Shown: piece after piece, positions 13,268 through 25,455 of the stretch
How the letters are laid out: every line of letters starts with the position of its first letter
Position numbering within the stretch: the first letter of the stretch is position 1
NCBI RefSeq assembly: GCF_051020955.1
Contig: NC_135013.1
Coordinates: 36,409,302 to 36,473,301 of the forward strand
Length of the DNA stretch: 64,000 bases
Reading direction: 5' to 3'
DNA from: Megalopta genalis
Lineage: Eukaryota > Arthropoda > Insecta > Hymenoptera > Halictidae
Position numbers and translations under genes: made by a program
Notes under the pieces: model-generated
Database searches by the model: none
Told to the model about the DNA's origin: nothing
The model's input: the letters and a program-made list of their open reading frames with translations, nothing else

Positions 13268-14595
13268 TAATCATAGAAAAGAGGGTTAACATTCCGTGGG
13301 GGAAGTTGGAAAGGAATCGTAGAAGATTCCGTCGTTCGATAAAAAGAGTCGACAACCGTGGAGGCGAGTAACGGCGTGCATACCTTACATATACGTTAGG
13401 AAGGGGATGACTCGAAGGGACATTGCTCCCTGGCCTTGCCTGCCCTGCTCTGCTCCGCTGTGTCCAGAAAGGATCCACCTATCGTCCTGCACTCTCACGG
13501 CCCTTACGGACCGTGACACCTTCAGTTTGGGTCCTTCCGGCGACAGGTACCTAGCAAGAAAGACTTCCTGCTTAGTTGCCGTCCGAGGAAAGCGTAAAAA
13601 ACCAAAGGACAGGCTAAACCATAGAAGACAGGTGGAATTACCGGCAATACCATCATTTACTCCGATCACTGAAATCGAAATTTTTTAACAATGTACATAT
13701 ATGTATGTATATATATTGGAAATTATTTAACAATATACACACATATATATTAGAAATTATTTAACGATTTTACATATGTATACGTATATTCCTTCGTTTT
13801 CTATCTGCAACTTCCCTGCTCTTATTCACCCGCTTTTTCCGTTTCCCCGTCATTCGATACCCTCGGAAACGCGTTATCAATACCAGACACGAACCCGACA
13901 CCGAAAATAGAGGGCCAGCGAAAGATCCCGACTGTGTTTCGGAAGGGACGTCGCCACCCCAACAGGTGGTTACGGGAACTTCGACTCGAAGATCGAACTT
14001 TCTACCCCTACGATCGCACCTGCCCGGTCCTCGGCGTGTCGTTTTCGGTTAAAAACCTGCCTCCGCGTTTTCTATCCCTGCGCACCTCTCTCGCGTCGCC
14101 CTCCTCCCGCCTTTACCACCCAGCACGGATTCTTACTATCCCCGGGCTGCCTTTCAGCTTTTTTCCCTCTGCCGGGCTCCCTTCTCCCCGCGATCTCCCC
14201 GTCGTCCTCTTACTCACCTACCCGGCTCTATCTATCCGTGTACCTACGTGACTATCCGCATCCCTATTCCTGACTTCTAAATCTAACCCTAGGTCTAACC
14301 CAACCTGGAGGCGCCCTTATACCCAGACGGCGGGCGTCATGGATGGGGAGGTGTATATATATCCCCACCACGGCATCCCTCATCGAGGGGTCGTTGATCC
14401 CCCAAGGACAACGACCTTGCGTCTGCGGCAGCCAACCGTTCGAACGGTTCTGGGTTCCCGGATTCCTCGATTACCAATATCTTTCACTCCTCGCTTCTCT
14501 TTTTCCCCCGACTCTTCTTGCACCCCAACCTTCTTCCCTTGCCCCTACCACTTTTCGCTCTGTCCCCCTCTCCTCTCCCTCTCTCGCACGCTGTT

Positions 14596-14613
14596 CCTCT
14601 CTCTCTCTCGCTC

Positions 14614-14652
<39 letters not shown>
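14596..14652 (+). repeat. (CT)n microsatellite
   Basis: CT run with two CG interruptions, inside a C/T-rich stretch from about 14480. Confidence 0.95.
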
Positions 14653-15270
14653 TCCCCCGCGTCGTGTTCGGCTCCTTCACCTCCATCTCCTCCTCCGGCG
14701 TAACCGTCGTAACCGTCGCCTTTCATTTTCCTTTCCGTTTTCTTTCACTCCGCGCGGCGGCGAACGATCGGTCGTCTTTTTGTAATCTTCTATCCGACAG
14801 ACCATCAATGGCGATTTGTTACATCCGTGCCGAGGACGGAGGAAGCGGCGTTCGACCGGCGTCCGTGAAATCCTATTTCGTCCGCGCTAACCGCGACAAA
14901 GTGGTCGGGTCGGGAACAGTTAGCGCGCGCGGCTGGCGGCTCTCTCGGCCGTCCGGATGCCCCGGCGCGGCGGCACGGGCGGCGGATACGGAGGCGAATC
15001 CTTCGCAGGGGTCACTGGGTTTATAGAATCATAAACGATCGCCGAGAGCCGCTTTTCAAATTGTAGGAGAGTATGAAAAATTCATACGGAGCCGTCATCG
15101 ATATGCATGACTCGACCCCGACCCGCATACCTCTCCCTCCGTTCTTCCCCTGTTGTGTGCGCCTTTTCAGTAGTCACGCGCATAGAAATGTTCTTCGTGA
15201 GCCCACGCGGCTCATCGATCTCGAAGCACGCGAGCACCGAGGGAAAGCCCCGCGTGTGTACAGCTTCGTC

Positions 15271-15424
15271 GGGAGGGGGGGGGGGGGAGGGGAAAAGACA
15301 ACGCGAAAGAGCGAGTGGAGAGAAAAGAGAGCGGAAACGGGAGAGAAAAAGAACGGGGAAAGAGGGTAGGGAGAAACGGAAGAGAGAAAAGAGAGAAAAA
15401 GCGCGGAGGAAAAGAAGGAAACGG
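15271..15424 (+). repeat. Poly-G followed by a 130-bp polypurine tract
   Basis: A run of about 13 G (GGGAGGGGG...) leads into almost uninterrupted A/G sequence to 15424. Such tracts can form triplex (H-DNA) or, for the G run, quadruplex structures. Confidence 0.85.
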
Positions 15425-17414
15425 TGAGCGCGAAGTAACCGTAAAGTCGCCACCGAGAAAAATGCTCCGGCGACGCGCGTGCATGTACGCGCCCGCGACA
15501 ACGCTTCTGAATGGACGGGATGGATGTATAAGTGACGAAACCGTGGTCTCGCGATCGGAAAAATCGTAACGAGACGGGAACGCGTTCGTGTTGTTTACTT
15601 TACCGTAGAGCTTGAACTCTTATCCAAACATGACTGATACCTGGTATGTTAAAACACAGCTATAGTTCCTCTAAGTGGGTGGATGGGTGGGTGGCCAAGT
15701 ACACACGTTCGAACGGAGCCGGTACACATGTATGACATATCGTCGCATACACCGGCGAGACCGCGATACGTGCAGCGTTGGCCGTGCGGACGCGAGTTGG
15801 GAGCCGCGGTGACGTAATCTTCGAAGGGAAGGAACAACATCGCCGTTGACCTACTAAAGACTCGACTTTTCTTTCGGTTCTTTTTTAGCCCTATCTTTTC
15901 GGCTTCCTGGTACGTTGCTCCTACGGGAACCAACGTGTTCGTAGTTCTTCTAATTTTTTCGATGGATCGAAAAACACGTTTTGTCAATCGTCGTTGTTAT
16001 TAATAAATCGCGATGTCGGATCCCGCGGTTCGAGACAAAATCAGATCTCCGTCGACACACGACCGACGAGACACCGTTGCCATCGAAGTGTTCGCGTGAA
16101 AATGAAATTCTAAATTATTCGTTCACGTAGAAAACGTACCGCGAAGCAATAAATGTAGATATATCAATATTTAAAGTAACGGTCGTCTTTGTTTCAAATA
16201 GCTTTTAACGAACGATAAAAAAAAAAACGAAACGGGCGAAAAAAACACGTTGACAACGAAACAATTATTCTCTTGCAATAATCGACCAGGGTCAAGTGTG
16301 TACACTTCGTGCAATACGTAATTTGCATGGACGTATAAACAAAACAAAACAAAAAAGCCGGCTTTCCATTATTATCCTTATCAAAGCCTCGAGGAACGGC
16401 CGGTTTACTTGGTAGTTGGACAACCTGCGCGGAAACCGTCACGTTATATGAATAACCGCGCGACAAGTGTTACGCCGCAGAAATGCCGAGGTAGGTCCTA
16501 CAGGTCCCTCCATGGACCACCCTATCGTTACGCTGTGGTGACTTCTGACGCGTGAATACGCCCTTTGTCCGCCGCTGGCTCTCGGTCTCCCTTTATTTCC
16601 CGTTCCCCTCTGCGCCCTAAGAGCCGACAGGTAAGCAGGTAGACAGGTAGCAGCAAAAGTCAATTTCAATTCGATTCAAAAAGACCTAAACCCGCATTGT
16701 TACCGCCTAAGGGTACTCCGAATGAGTCGGGGTTTATTCGTATAGCGGGATCCCCGAAGGCACTTAAATGTGGCCACGACACCTTTCCACCTGTTTCCCT
16801 TAACGGTGACATCCTTTCTATTCAATAGTGGCGCGGACAAAAAAAAGAGAAAAGGAAAACGGTGAATGAAATTTCGTTCGATTCGAGTTCCGCCGCGCGG
16901 GGAACCCGTCTATCGCGGATCGTCCGCGGAAGGGTTAGCGAGACACGGGTGTACCGGATATTATTCGATGATAACATATCCCCTTGGAAAAATGTGGGTT
17001 CGTTACGCTTCGCCATAGCAGGTTCACCGAAGTAAACGAGAAACTCGACTGCCAGTGGGTATGCAGCTTCTGGGATTGCTTCGGACCAGTTGGACGTCTC
17101 CCGCTGGCTATGGCGTGTCGGGGTGGTTGCAACAGGTTGTTGCTGTAGCAGCCACCATCACCCGTAACCGCGGCTCCCTTTGGTTCACCAAATAACCTGA
17201 CTAGCGGGGAATCCTTTAGGAACGGTGTATACAGGAGGATCCGCGCGATTATTCGGATACTTTCTCTAGAGGGCCGAAGTCGAAGGTGATCAAGGTACGC
17301 ATACCATTCGAAATTAATATATTCCTGTACCCCTCTCGCCGAATCGGAGTGTGAACATCAGAAATACCGACGTGGCTCCTCGTAATCGTCACGTTGTTGG
17401 CATGCTCGCTCGGT

Positions 17415-17449
17415 TGCGCGCGCGCGCGCGCGGACGGGCGGGCGGGCGC
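17415..17449 (+). repeat. (CG)n run followed by (GGGC)n
   Basis: Nine CG dinucleotides, then CGGACGGGCGGGCGGGCG. Alternating CG of this length is Z-DNA-prone. Confidence 0.9.
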
Positions 17450-18573
17450 TCGTGCGATCCAACGATAACACAATATCCGTCTATCTCCTATTATCAGCGT
17501 TTCGGAAGGGCATTGCCTTAGTCTTGACCAAACACGTGTGCGCCTTCGCCGCGTCTTGCACTGTTTGATCTGCTCGATCCCGTAAACTGGTAACGAGGCG
17601 GCGATGGCCATTTCGAGGAAGTCTCTCTCGGCGACCCAGATTTTTTATTTGCTCGGGTATTAGACCGACCGGGATGATAACTCCGGTGAACACGGAAAGG
17701 ATCACACGGAGCGCAACCCCATGCCGTGAATACTCGCGGGTAGCAAGCCAACCTCCCATAAAACCTCGAGAAGATGAGCAGGATGCAGTGGACGTAGCCT
17801 GACGTAATGCAGTGTGGGAGCGGCATGGCACTGGAGGGGGGGTCAATGCCCTCGTACCCGACGACCACCGTTCCCCAGCAACCCCGTGGTAGGAACCCAG
17901 GGACCGTTCCTGGGAATGCTCTTCACCCCGTAAACAGTGTTCAGCTCCCGATGCTCCGAAGAGCTCGCGTGTAGAGGTTTAATTACATCCGCGAATTTTA
18001 AACAACTCCGCCGGTGCCGTGAAGTTGAAGAGCCGAAGAGAAGATAGCAACCGTGCGGATACATAGTGGGCGCCGCGCCGCGCCGCGCCACGGCGATCCA
18101 ATTTTTCGTCGTGTCAGCTCACCGACTGACAAGCCTTTTTTATTTTGCAAAACGGCAACCGGCAAACGTTTGCTTTAACCGAGCAATTTAGTTTGAACTT
18201 CGGCTCTTCTCTTTTTGGGGGAACGAAGCCGTAGGGGGAAATGCAATTACGCGCCCGTATCCCGAAGAAAACATTTCGAAATCGCGCGCAGCTCTCTCGA
18301 TCCTTTTTCTAACTTCGTTCGGATAGTGGGCGTCGGACGTGTCGCGGAGAGGAGAGAACCACGTCGAGATAGTCCCTGAAGCGACTCGAAAATTCCGACT
18401 GCGTCCCGCCGAAGTTTTCGCCAGTGGGCGTCGATCGTAAAGAAAAAAATCCGTGTGCCGCGAAGAAGAGCGCGGCTTAAGAAAGCTACGAATTTCGTTG
18501 AACCCCATTCCACGCGTAAGGATCGAAGCCTGACTGAGCTCTCGGGTGATACCGTTAAACTGACTTCCGTCTG

Positions 18574-18598
18574 CCCACCTACCTACCTACCTACCTAC
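18574..18598 (+). repeat. (CCTA)n tetramer
   Basis: Six CCTA/ACCT units. Confidence 0.9.
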
Positions 18599-21171
18599 TT
18601 TCGTCCTCGTACATCGTCCGGCTCCGTCCAAGCCGCGTATTTCGCAATCCCGAAGAGAGAGAATATCTCGGTGTCAGGGGCTCAAAATATTTGGACGAGT
18701 GGGACCGCACGCCACGCCAAATTCGTCTAGAAAACATTCGGTCTATACATAAGCACGGGGAGACGTGTCGGCAACATCGTGTCAACGCCAAATCGGCTCG
18801 TAAATATTGGCCCATTGTCTTTCCCTTATTTAACCACCTGCATTTCGTACCAGCTCGATCGGTTTCGGCGGTTTCGACTGGCCGATCTGCCCGAGGGTAA
18901 CGCGGGCATCGCTAATTGGAAAGTTTTGTCTCGAAAGTACGATTATGTAAGGGTATTTTGGAAGCGATTAATTACGTAGAAAGATTCTACGAACGAAATG
19001 AGGAACGGCGACACGCTTGTATAACCCTGTGACGCGCGAGAGTTGATTGTGTCGTTGTTAATAATCTCGATCAAATTGCGTCGACGCATAAAATTAGTGT
19101 TTACGTTTGCACGTCGCGTTCAGTGGGTCACAAAACAAGAAAAAGATCGTACAGATCGAACGAAGACGTTCAAGGTAACATCTGCTTTCAGAAAATACCT
19201 GAAAATCGTGAAAAAAGTTGCCTCAGAAGTTGCCTCGTTGTGCTTCTTAAAATTCTCCGCGTATATTTAACAACATCAAAAAATGTGAATGCATACTTTT
19301 GCTTCAATGCCGCTGGGATTGTAAAGAATCCTTCGTAAATAATAACTGAACAAATGTTCCTTGAACGAAGCATTCGCTATAATGAGAATGGCGAAACAAC
19401 TAAACAAATTCAGCCGTCTGATAGTCGTAAAGCGATCATTGGCCAGTCATGTTTAGGTGCTCGACAGATTTAGCGTTAATTCTCGGTATGGAACGAAATC
19501 TCTGCGTGCGCATTTCAACATTTTCGAAAGGTTGGAGATCATCCTGAATTCTTCGGTAACGACGAATACATTTCTGACGCCAGATCTCCGGGGATTGTCC
19601 CGAGACTGCACGACGACGGAAAAAACAGTACGGTACCAATGTGCGACCGCGTCGAAAATCGTCGGGAGGCGTGGAATCGTAACAACGTTCGTAACGCGAA
19701 ATGTTGAAACGTTGAAATTAATAACCACGGCGTTCGAGGTTCTCCGCAGGAGACGTCGGGTACCACCAAGGCACGTTGGTACCAGCAAGTAGGCTGATCG
19801 CGCGAGAGAATCCAGCATATAGAATAGGTCACACCCTCTGGGGACCATTATTGCCGAGCAGTGTACGTGCACGTGACTTGTATAGGGTCGACGTAAGTGG
19901 GTTGGTGCAGTCGTTACTGTTGTCCTCGGTACCCCCTGCTCGTTCAACGACCCCGCATGTACGCACTCTCCGCTCCGCGGTGTACGCATGCACGCATGCA
20001 TGCACGTGACGGGAGACTCTCTCGGTGCGGGAACGGAGCGTAGGACGGTGACAACGAAAAAGAACTACGGAATCAGGAGTGATTTCTCCTCTTTCATCCT
20101 AACATATTCCGTTTTTCCCCCCTTTTTTTTCCACGTCGCCGGCACGCACCACGTGTTCACCGCCGAACAATCGTCGGCCCGGTGAATGTATCCGCGGTTC
20201 GTCCATCAACGACGCGAGGAAACCTAGTGATTTAGAAAGGAATCAACCACCCATTGTACAGAATCTGTTACGATGGCTGATACACTACCGGTTAACACAC
20301 GGAACCGCGTGTTCTCACGCTTCCGATAATACAAAAGGGTTTAAGAATCCTTTAAAGACGAAACCAAAAGGACTCCGTGAACCGGCGGAGGCCTCGCTAT
20401 TGTCGCTCCCGGAACGCTGAACGGCCGCGGACAAATAAACTTGGTCTCTTTAATACCCGTCGCAGTACCGTATTACCGTTATCAGTCTCTTTATCGGTAT
20501 CACCAAAGTTATGAAGTTGAAGTCCACTTTCGAAAGCGGTCGCTCCTGTCCGGCCGGTTGAAAACACCACCGTCGGATTCGTTCCGAGCGGTCTTCGTCG
20601 ATGATACATAGAAATGGCCGATTTTAGGGTTCACCGCGAAGGGTTCCGAGTGAAAATACATTCGACATACTCTGCATACCGGCCACGGGACCCCCCCTCC
20701 CGCTCCGCCACACGTGTGTTAAATGAGAATTACGTACGTGGAGCCGGGGTCACGTGGGTTAGACCGAGCGGGATCAAGGGTCACGGGAGACAGGAAGCGG
20801 CAGTATTGTGTACCGGATGTCGCAACTTCCGAGTCCTTTGCCCTCGCCGTTTTACTTCGCGATCGTCGCCCGATGACACCGTTTTAATACGGGGTTGGTG
20901 AAGCGAGGCGGTGCACAACGGCGGCGAAGTGCCCGCGGGAGGGCGGGACGGTGGGAGGGAGGGAGGAAGGGACGAGGTGGATCTGGCAGGAGCAGAGGAA
21001 GCGGGTCCAGTGTCGATGAAATTTTCGGTACACGCACGAATCAAGAAACGTTTAAAGATGCGCACGGAGTAGCCCGGCCGAGCGCCCTAACGCGCCCTCC
21101 TCGAGAGATCAGTCGAGCGAGCAATAGAACGAGAGAGTATGAGTGAGGTCGTGCAGTCGAGTCTCTGATAA

Positions 21172-21325
21172 GAGCGACAGAGAGAAAGAGACGGAACGAG
21201 GGAAAGAAAGAGAGAGGGGTGTACGGGGGGAGGGGGAGAGAGGGGGCGAAGAAAGAAGGGAGAGAAAGGGACGGTGGCAAAAGATCGAGAGGGAGGGCGG
21301 CGACGCGGAGAGGGAGGAGGGTATA
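21172..21325 (+). repeat. Polypurine tract (GA-rich)
   Basis: About 150 bp of A/G with few pyrimidines, including a GGGGGGAGGGGG core near 21225. Comparable to the tract at 15.3 kb. Confidence 0.8.
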
Positions 21326-22503
21326 GTCGTCGTGAGCTCCTTACAGTGCATTGCCTTTACGATGCCTCGAGTCCCCGTCACACCCCGTGCCCCGACAAAT
21401 CGCGTACGACGTGCCTCTCATGAAGAGATCCACGAAACCAGCCTCGCCGTCGAGCGATTCGGGTCGTCGAGATTCATCGAGAGGAAGAGTTTTCTGTATG
21501 CGTGTGACAATGGGGGGGAACACACGAAAGCGTCAGGACACACATGTGTGACCGCTGGTTCGTGTGCGTGCCGATGGGACGGTGTGCGTGCACGTGTACA
21601 CACATACACACACACACACGCCGGGGCCAATAGGGTTTACCGCACCCCATGGACTAGCTGATCTCCACGAAGCAAAAGAGCTGATCTCCTGCGCGACGTT
21701 CTCGTTTCGTTCCCCTCGAGAACACTGAACTCCCGTCTACCGTACAGTGGAGACTTTCACCGGGTATGTATATGTTGTACGCGTTTCGAGGGTAACAAGA
21801 TTATCGGCGTCGGGCCTCGCTCTCCGCTCCTCCTCCTCCTCCGGCTCGCATTGTTGACACGAAATATGGATCAGGCGAAATTATTTTTACGGCCGCCATC
21901 GCGGTCCTGGCCCCGCAGTCAAAGATATTCCGTAACGAAGATCTATGATGTTCGCGGTCGAACTTCGGGGAACCGAGGGATTCCGTTGTTTAGCGTATCG
22001 TAAATCACTAGGAAAATTCTCTAGGTGGCTCGCAGGGCCATATCCATTCCGAGCTCCCATTGTTCGGGTACAGAGGGCTCGTAGCCGTCGGCCGAAAACA
22101 ATTTTAAAGTCGGGGAACGGTTTATAGCATCTAAAATAGGTTGTTCCGAGTTGGAACTTTCGAAACAGCCACGTTTCATAGCGCACCAGTGCCTTCGCAA
22201 GAGGGGAGCGCAAAGATGTGTCCGTTCCCGATCCCCACCATCCCCCGTTCGCTCCATCTTGCTCGGCACGTTTCTCATCTCGATGTCACGACAAATACGT
22301 GTCGCTTCCTTGTCGTGGCTCGTATCTGATAATGATGTAGCCTGATACACGCATTGTGCACGGTATGTATATGCGTGTACCTGTTTCGGTTTGTTTTCAC
22401 CGACGGGTAACCCCGGCTCGCGATAAAGAAAGTCGGCAAAGTAGGAAAAGAAAGGTCTACGCAGAAATAAGTGTTTGAGTTTCGCGAGGGAGAGGGATAG
22501 CCC

Positions 22504-22505
<2 letters not shown>

Positions 22506-22554
<49 letters not shown>
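22506..22554 (+). repeat. (GA)n microsatellite upstream of NSUN4
   Basis: 24 uninterrupted GA units, about 330 bp before the NSUN4 start. Insect GAGA-type factors bind such runs, so a promoter role is possible but unproven. Confidence 0.95.
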
Positions 22555-22557
<3 letters not shown>

Positions 22558-22880
22558 AAGAGAAAGACGTGACGTACAGCATTAAGTCAAGTAGTACCGG
22601 TAGTACCGTAACGGGTGGATTCGTCGGTTGTCCTGCTTCACCTGTGTCTGCAGTTCACGCCGGTTCACGCCCTTCTTCTTTTACACCATTCTCGCTAACG
22701 GTTAATCGACGTCGACCACTTCTTGCGTTTAAAAGATGCACGAATGCACCGGTGACGCCATCTGGTGGCGGCACGTTGTAACGAGCTTTGCCGCCCTCAT
22801 ATTTCTGTATTCAGTTTACTGGAACCTTCGCATAACCTGAACAGATTATGATTTAAAGGGTTGCATATTGTTGTAAAACA

Positions 22881-25150
22881 ATGGCGCGTTTATTTGTTAA
22901 ATCGAAATTTAGAATAGTAACAACATCCGTTAGAGACAAGCACGGTTCGACTCATTGGGTTTGTATCTTTTTATTATCAATGAAAGTTCGTTACGTCTCT
23001 TGCTTGGTTGAAAACATGTTCGACGAAAAATTGAATGTTGAATATGAAAAATTGAATAATTGTCACTTCTTTTTCGTATATTTACGTTGCGTGCGAACCG
23101 AAATCATTACCGCTGAAAGATTTTTGCATAGTTAACTGATTAAAAAAATGTTTTAAGTTATCACATATATATATATATATATACATAAATAACGATGTAT
23201 TATAAGCAAATAGTGAAATACTTGATTGCTGTAATTATTAATTAATGTAGAAAAATATACTGTGAACTAATAGATTCTAAATGTTTTATTACAGGCTGTG
23301 CTTAGGAAACAGACAACTGCTAGAGATAAAGCACTCGATTACTTTGATGAATATTATGGACCACTTTATGGGGATCTATGGACAAACATGCGAGCTTCGT
23401 TACTTATGAAAAGAAATAAACATGTAGCAGTGATTAATAATTTTAGTGATACAGAAAGGACACATTCGGAGTTGAAAGTATGTATGTTTTGAAATTCATT
23501 AATATTAATTCAAAATACCTGTAATTAGGATTTGTTTTAGTCCATGGGTGCAATGCATTTAAAGTCAGTATATGATGTATTTAAAGAAGATGTAATTAAA
23601 CAAGATATTGAATCTATGAAGCCAAAAAATGTACAGAATCCCATGAATACTATTATACAGAACTCTGAATTATCAGACATAGAATCATTTTATACTAAAG
23701 GATGTACCGATTCGTTGCAATCAGTAAAATTAGAAGAAGATACTGAATCATTGATTAGACAAGACGACGCATTACAGCCTATAAAATTACAATCTATAGA
23801 ACAAGATTTAAACGAGATTGAAATAGATACTAACCGTGTTGTTGAATCGTCTTTCGACCAATCTGTATTTCACGAGTACATACCTGCTACAAAATTGAAG
23901 GGTTAGTTTAAATTAGATTTTTAGATGGAATAAAAGTTAAGATCTTAATTACATAAATTTATTGTACAGGTTTGGACGATTATGTGCTACAATCCGAATA
24001 TTATACATTTTATAACAAAGCAGCTGAATTCAAAGTAAATATTGTTAAAGAATCTACTATATCATTCCCAGAACACTTACACCCATATGCATTTGAAAGA
24101 GGAAGCGAGGAGACATTTCTATTTCCTAGAAGAGGATCTACTGGAGTTTCAGGTTTATATTTGAGATTTAACTGAAATCATCTCCTATTAATAGTTACAT
24201 GAATCATCTAAAATTTGTGTTTTTTAGATTATTATTTGTTCGATGGTGCCTCCTTACTGCCTGTTTTAGCTCTTGATATCAAATTGGGAGATGTTGTTCT
24301 CGATATGTGTGCTGCGCCAGGGGGTAAATCCTTAGCTATTGTTCAGACCCTTATGCCACATCTATTGGTGGCTAATGATGTATCAGAATCTCGAGCAAAT
24401 AAAATACGTACTGTTATAAACCAGTATCTGTTCAATACCGGTAAGGAGAAAATGATTATCGTAACAGAAAACGATGCTCGATTAATCGATGAGAAAGATC
24501 TGTATAATAAGGTATTAATATTTACTAAATCTTCGATACTTCTTCAAGATAAAGTATTTACACGTTTATACATTTTAGATACTAGTTGACGTACCGTGCA
24601 CGACGGACAGACATTCGTTGCATTCTATCGAGAATAATATTTTTAAATCTACCAGGATTAAGGAAAGACTACGCCTTCCAGAACTACAATCTGAGATTTT
24701 AACGTTAGTTTATATATATGTATATATACGGAGCTGGGCACAGTTTGTATTATTTTTATCAGTAATATTTAATCTCTTTATAGAAATGCATTAAAATTAG
24801 TGAGCGTTGGAGGTACTGTTGTTTATTCAACATGTGCTCTAAGTCCTGTTCAAAATGACGGTGTTGTGCATGTGGCATTGAAAAAGGCCTGGGAAGAGAC
24901 TAATCATATTATGGTTGTAAAGTGTGTATATTATATTTCTATTTTAGAAAACAATTTTATTAATCATATTATTTGTATTTGTTTTTCATGCGATATACTC
25001 ATTTCTAGGGACATGACAGAAGCTTTATTTCCGTTACGATATGTGTACGAATTTGGAGAAATAGGAATGAGATACGGTCATATCGTTGTTCCCACGCTTG
25101 GTAATAATTGGGGTCCTATGTATTTTTGTAAAATAGAACGAATACGATGA
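22881..25150 (+). CDS. NSUN4: 5-methylcytosine rRNA methyltransferase NSUN4 (mitochondrial), 8 exons
   Basis: RsmB/NOP2-type SAM-dependent methyltransferase. In animals NSUN4 methylates a cytosine of mitochondrial 12S rRNA and works with MTERF4 in mitoribosome assembly. Exons I placed: 22881-22958, 23295-23477, 23541-23901, 23970-24152, 24228-24511, 24579-24703, 24784-24921, 25009-25150; all introns are GT-AG and phases match, giving 497 aa. Visible motifs: the family segment ALDYFDEYYGPLYGDLW early on, SAM-binding DMCAAPGGKS near residues 294-303, DVPCTTDR with motif IV Cys370, STCAL with motif VI Cys422, and GPMYFCKIERI at the C-terminus. The N-terminus is basic and poor in acidic residues, fitting a mitochondrial presequence. 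The start has A at -3 and G at +4. The protein is about 110 aa longer than the human one (about 384 aa), largely through an acidic, low-complexity exon 3 (residues 88-207). It converges on the SLC17 gene. Family assignment is firm; subcellular site is by homology. Confidence 0.95.
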
Positions 25151-25455
25151 GCAATTATATAACATCCAAAAGTAATTGTGTAAAATGTACATAATATTGT
25201 AAGTACGTAATTAATGACGTAATATTTAAAGTAGTAATTGTAAAATTTGAGTATAGTAAATCTATAAGTCTTGTCATGTAAAAACAGATTATCAGTGATA
25301 ATCTTTTCTTTAAACAATTTTTCATTTCTCACACAATAATTGTTAAAGTGAAATTTATCTATGTAAGTACAAAACCGGAAAAGTAATACTGAACTTTATG
25401 TGTGTCAAAAATGAAACGAAACAATTGAATAATATTATACACATCCAACAAAAAT

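Larger units (their letters stand above)
7125..22880. other. Gene-free GC-rich stretch with strand-asymmetric tracts
   Basis: No recognisable exon in 15.7 kb. The stretch 7480-8130 is C/T-rich on the plus strand, and 14.1-14.7 kb likewise, while 15.3 and 21.2 kb are purine-rich. The longest open frame (9422-10201, minus, 259 codons) is a by-product of triplet repeats. The final 300 bp before NSUN4 presumably holds its promoter, but no TATA box or known insect core element is obvious. Confidence 0.55.
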
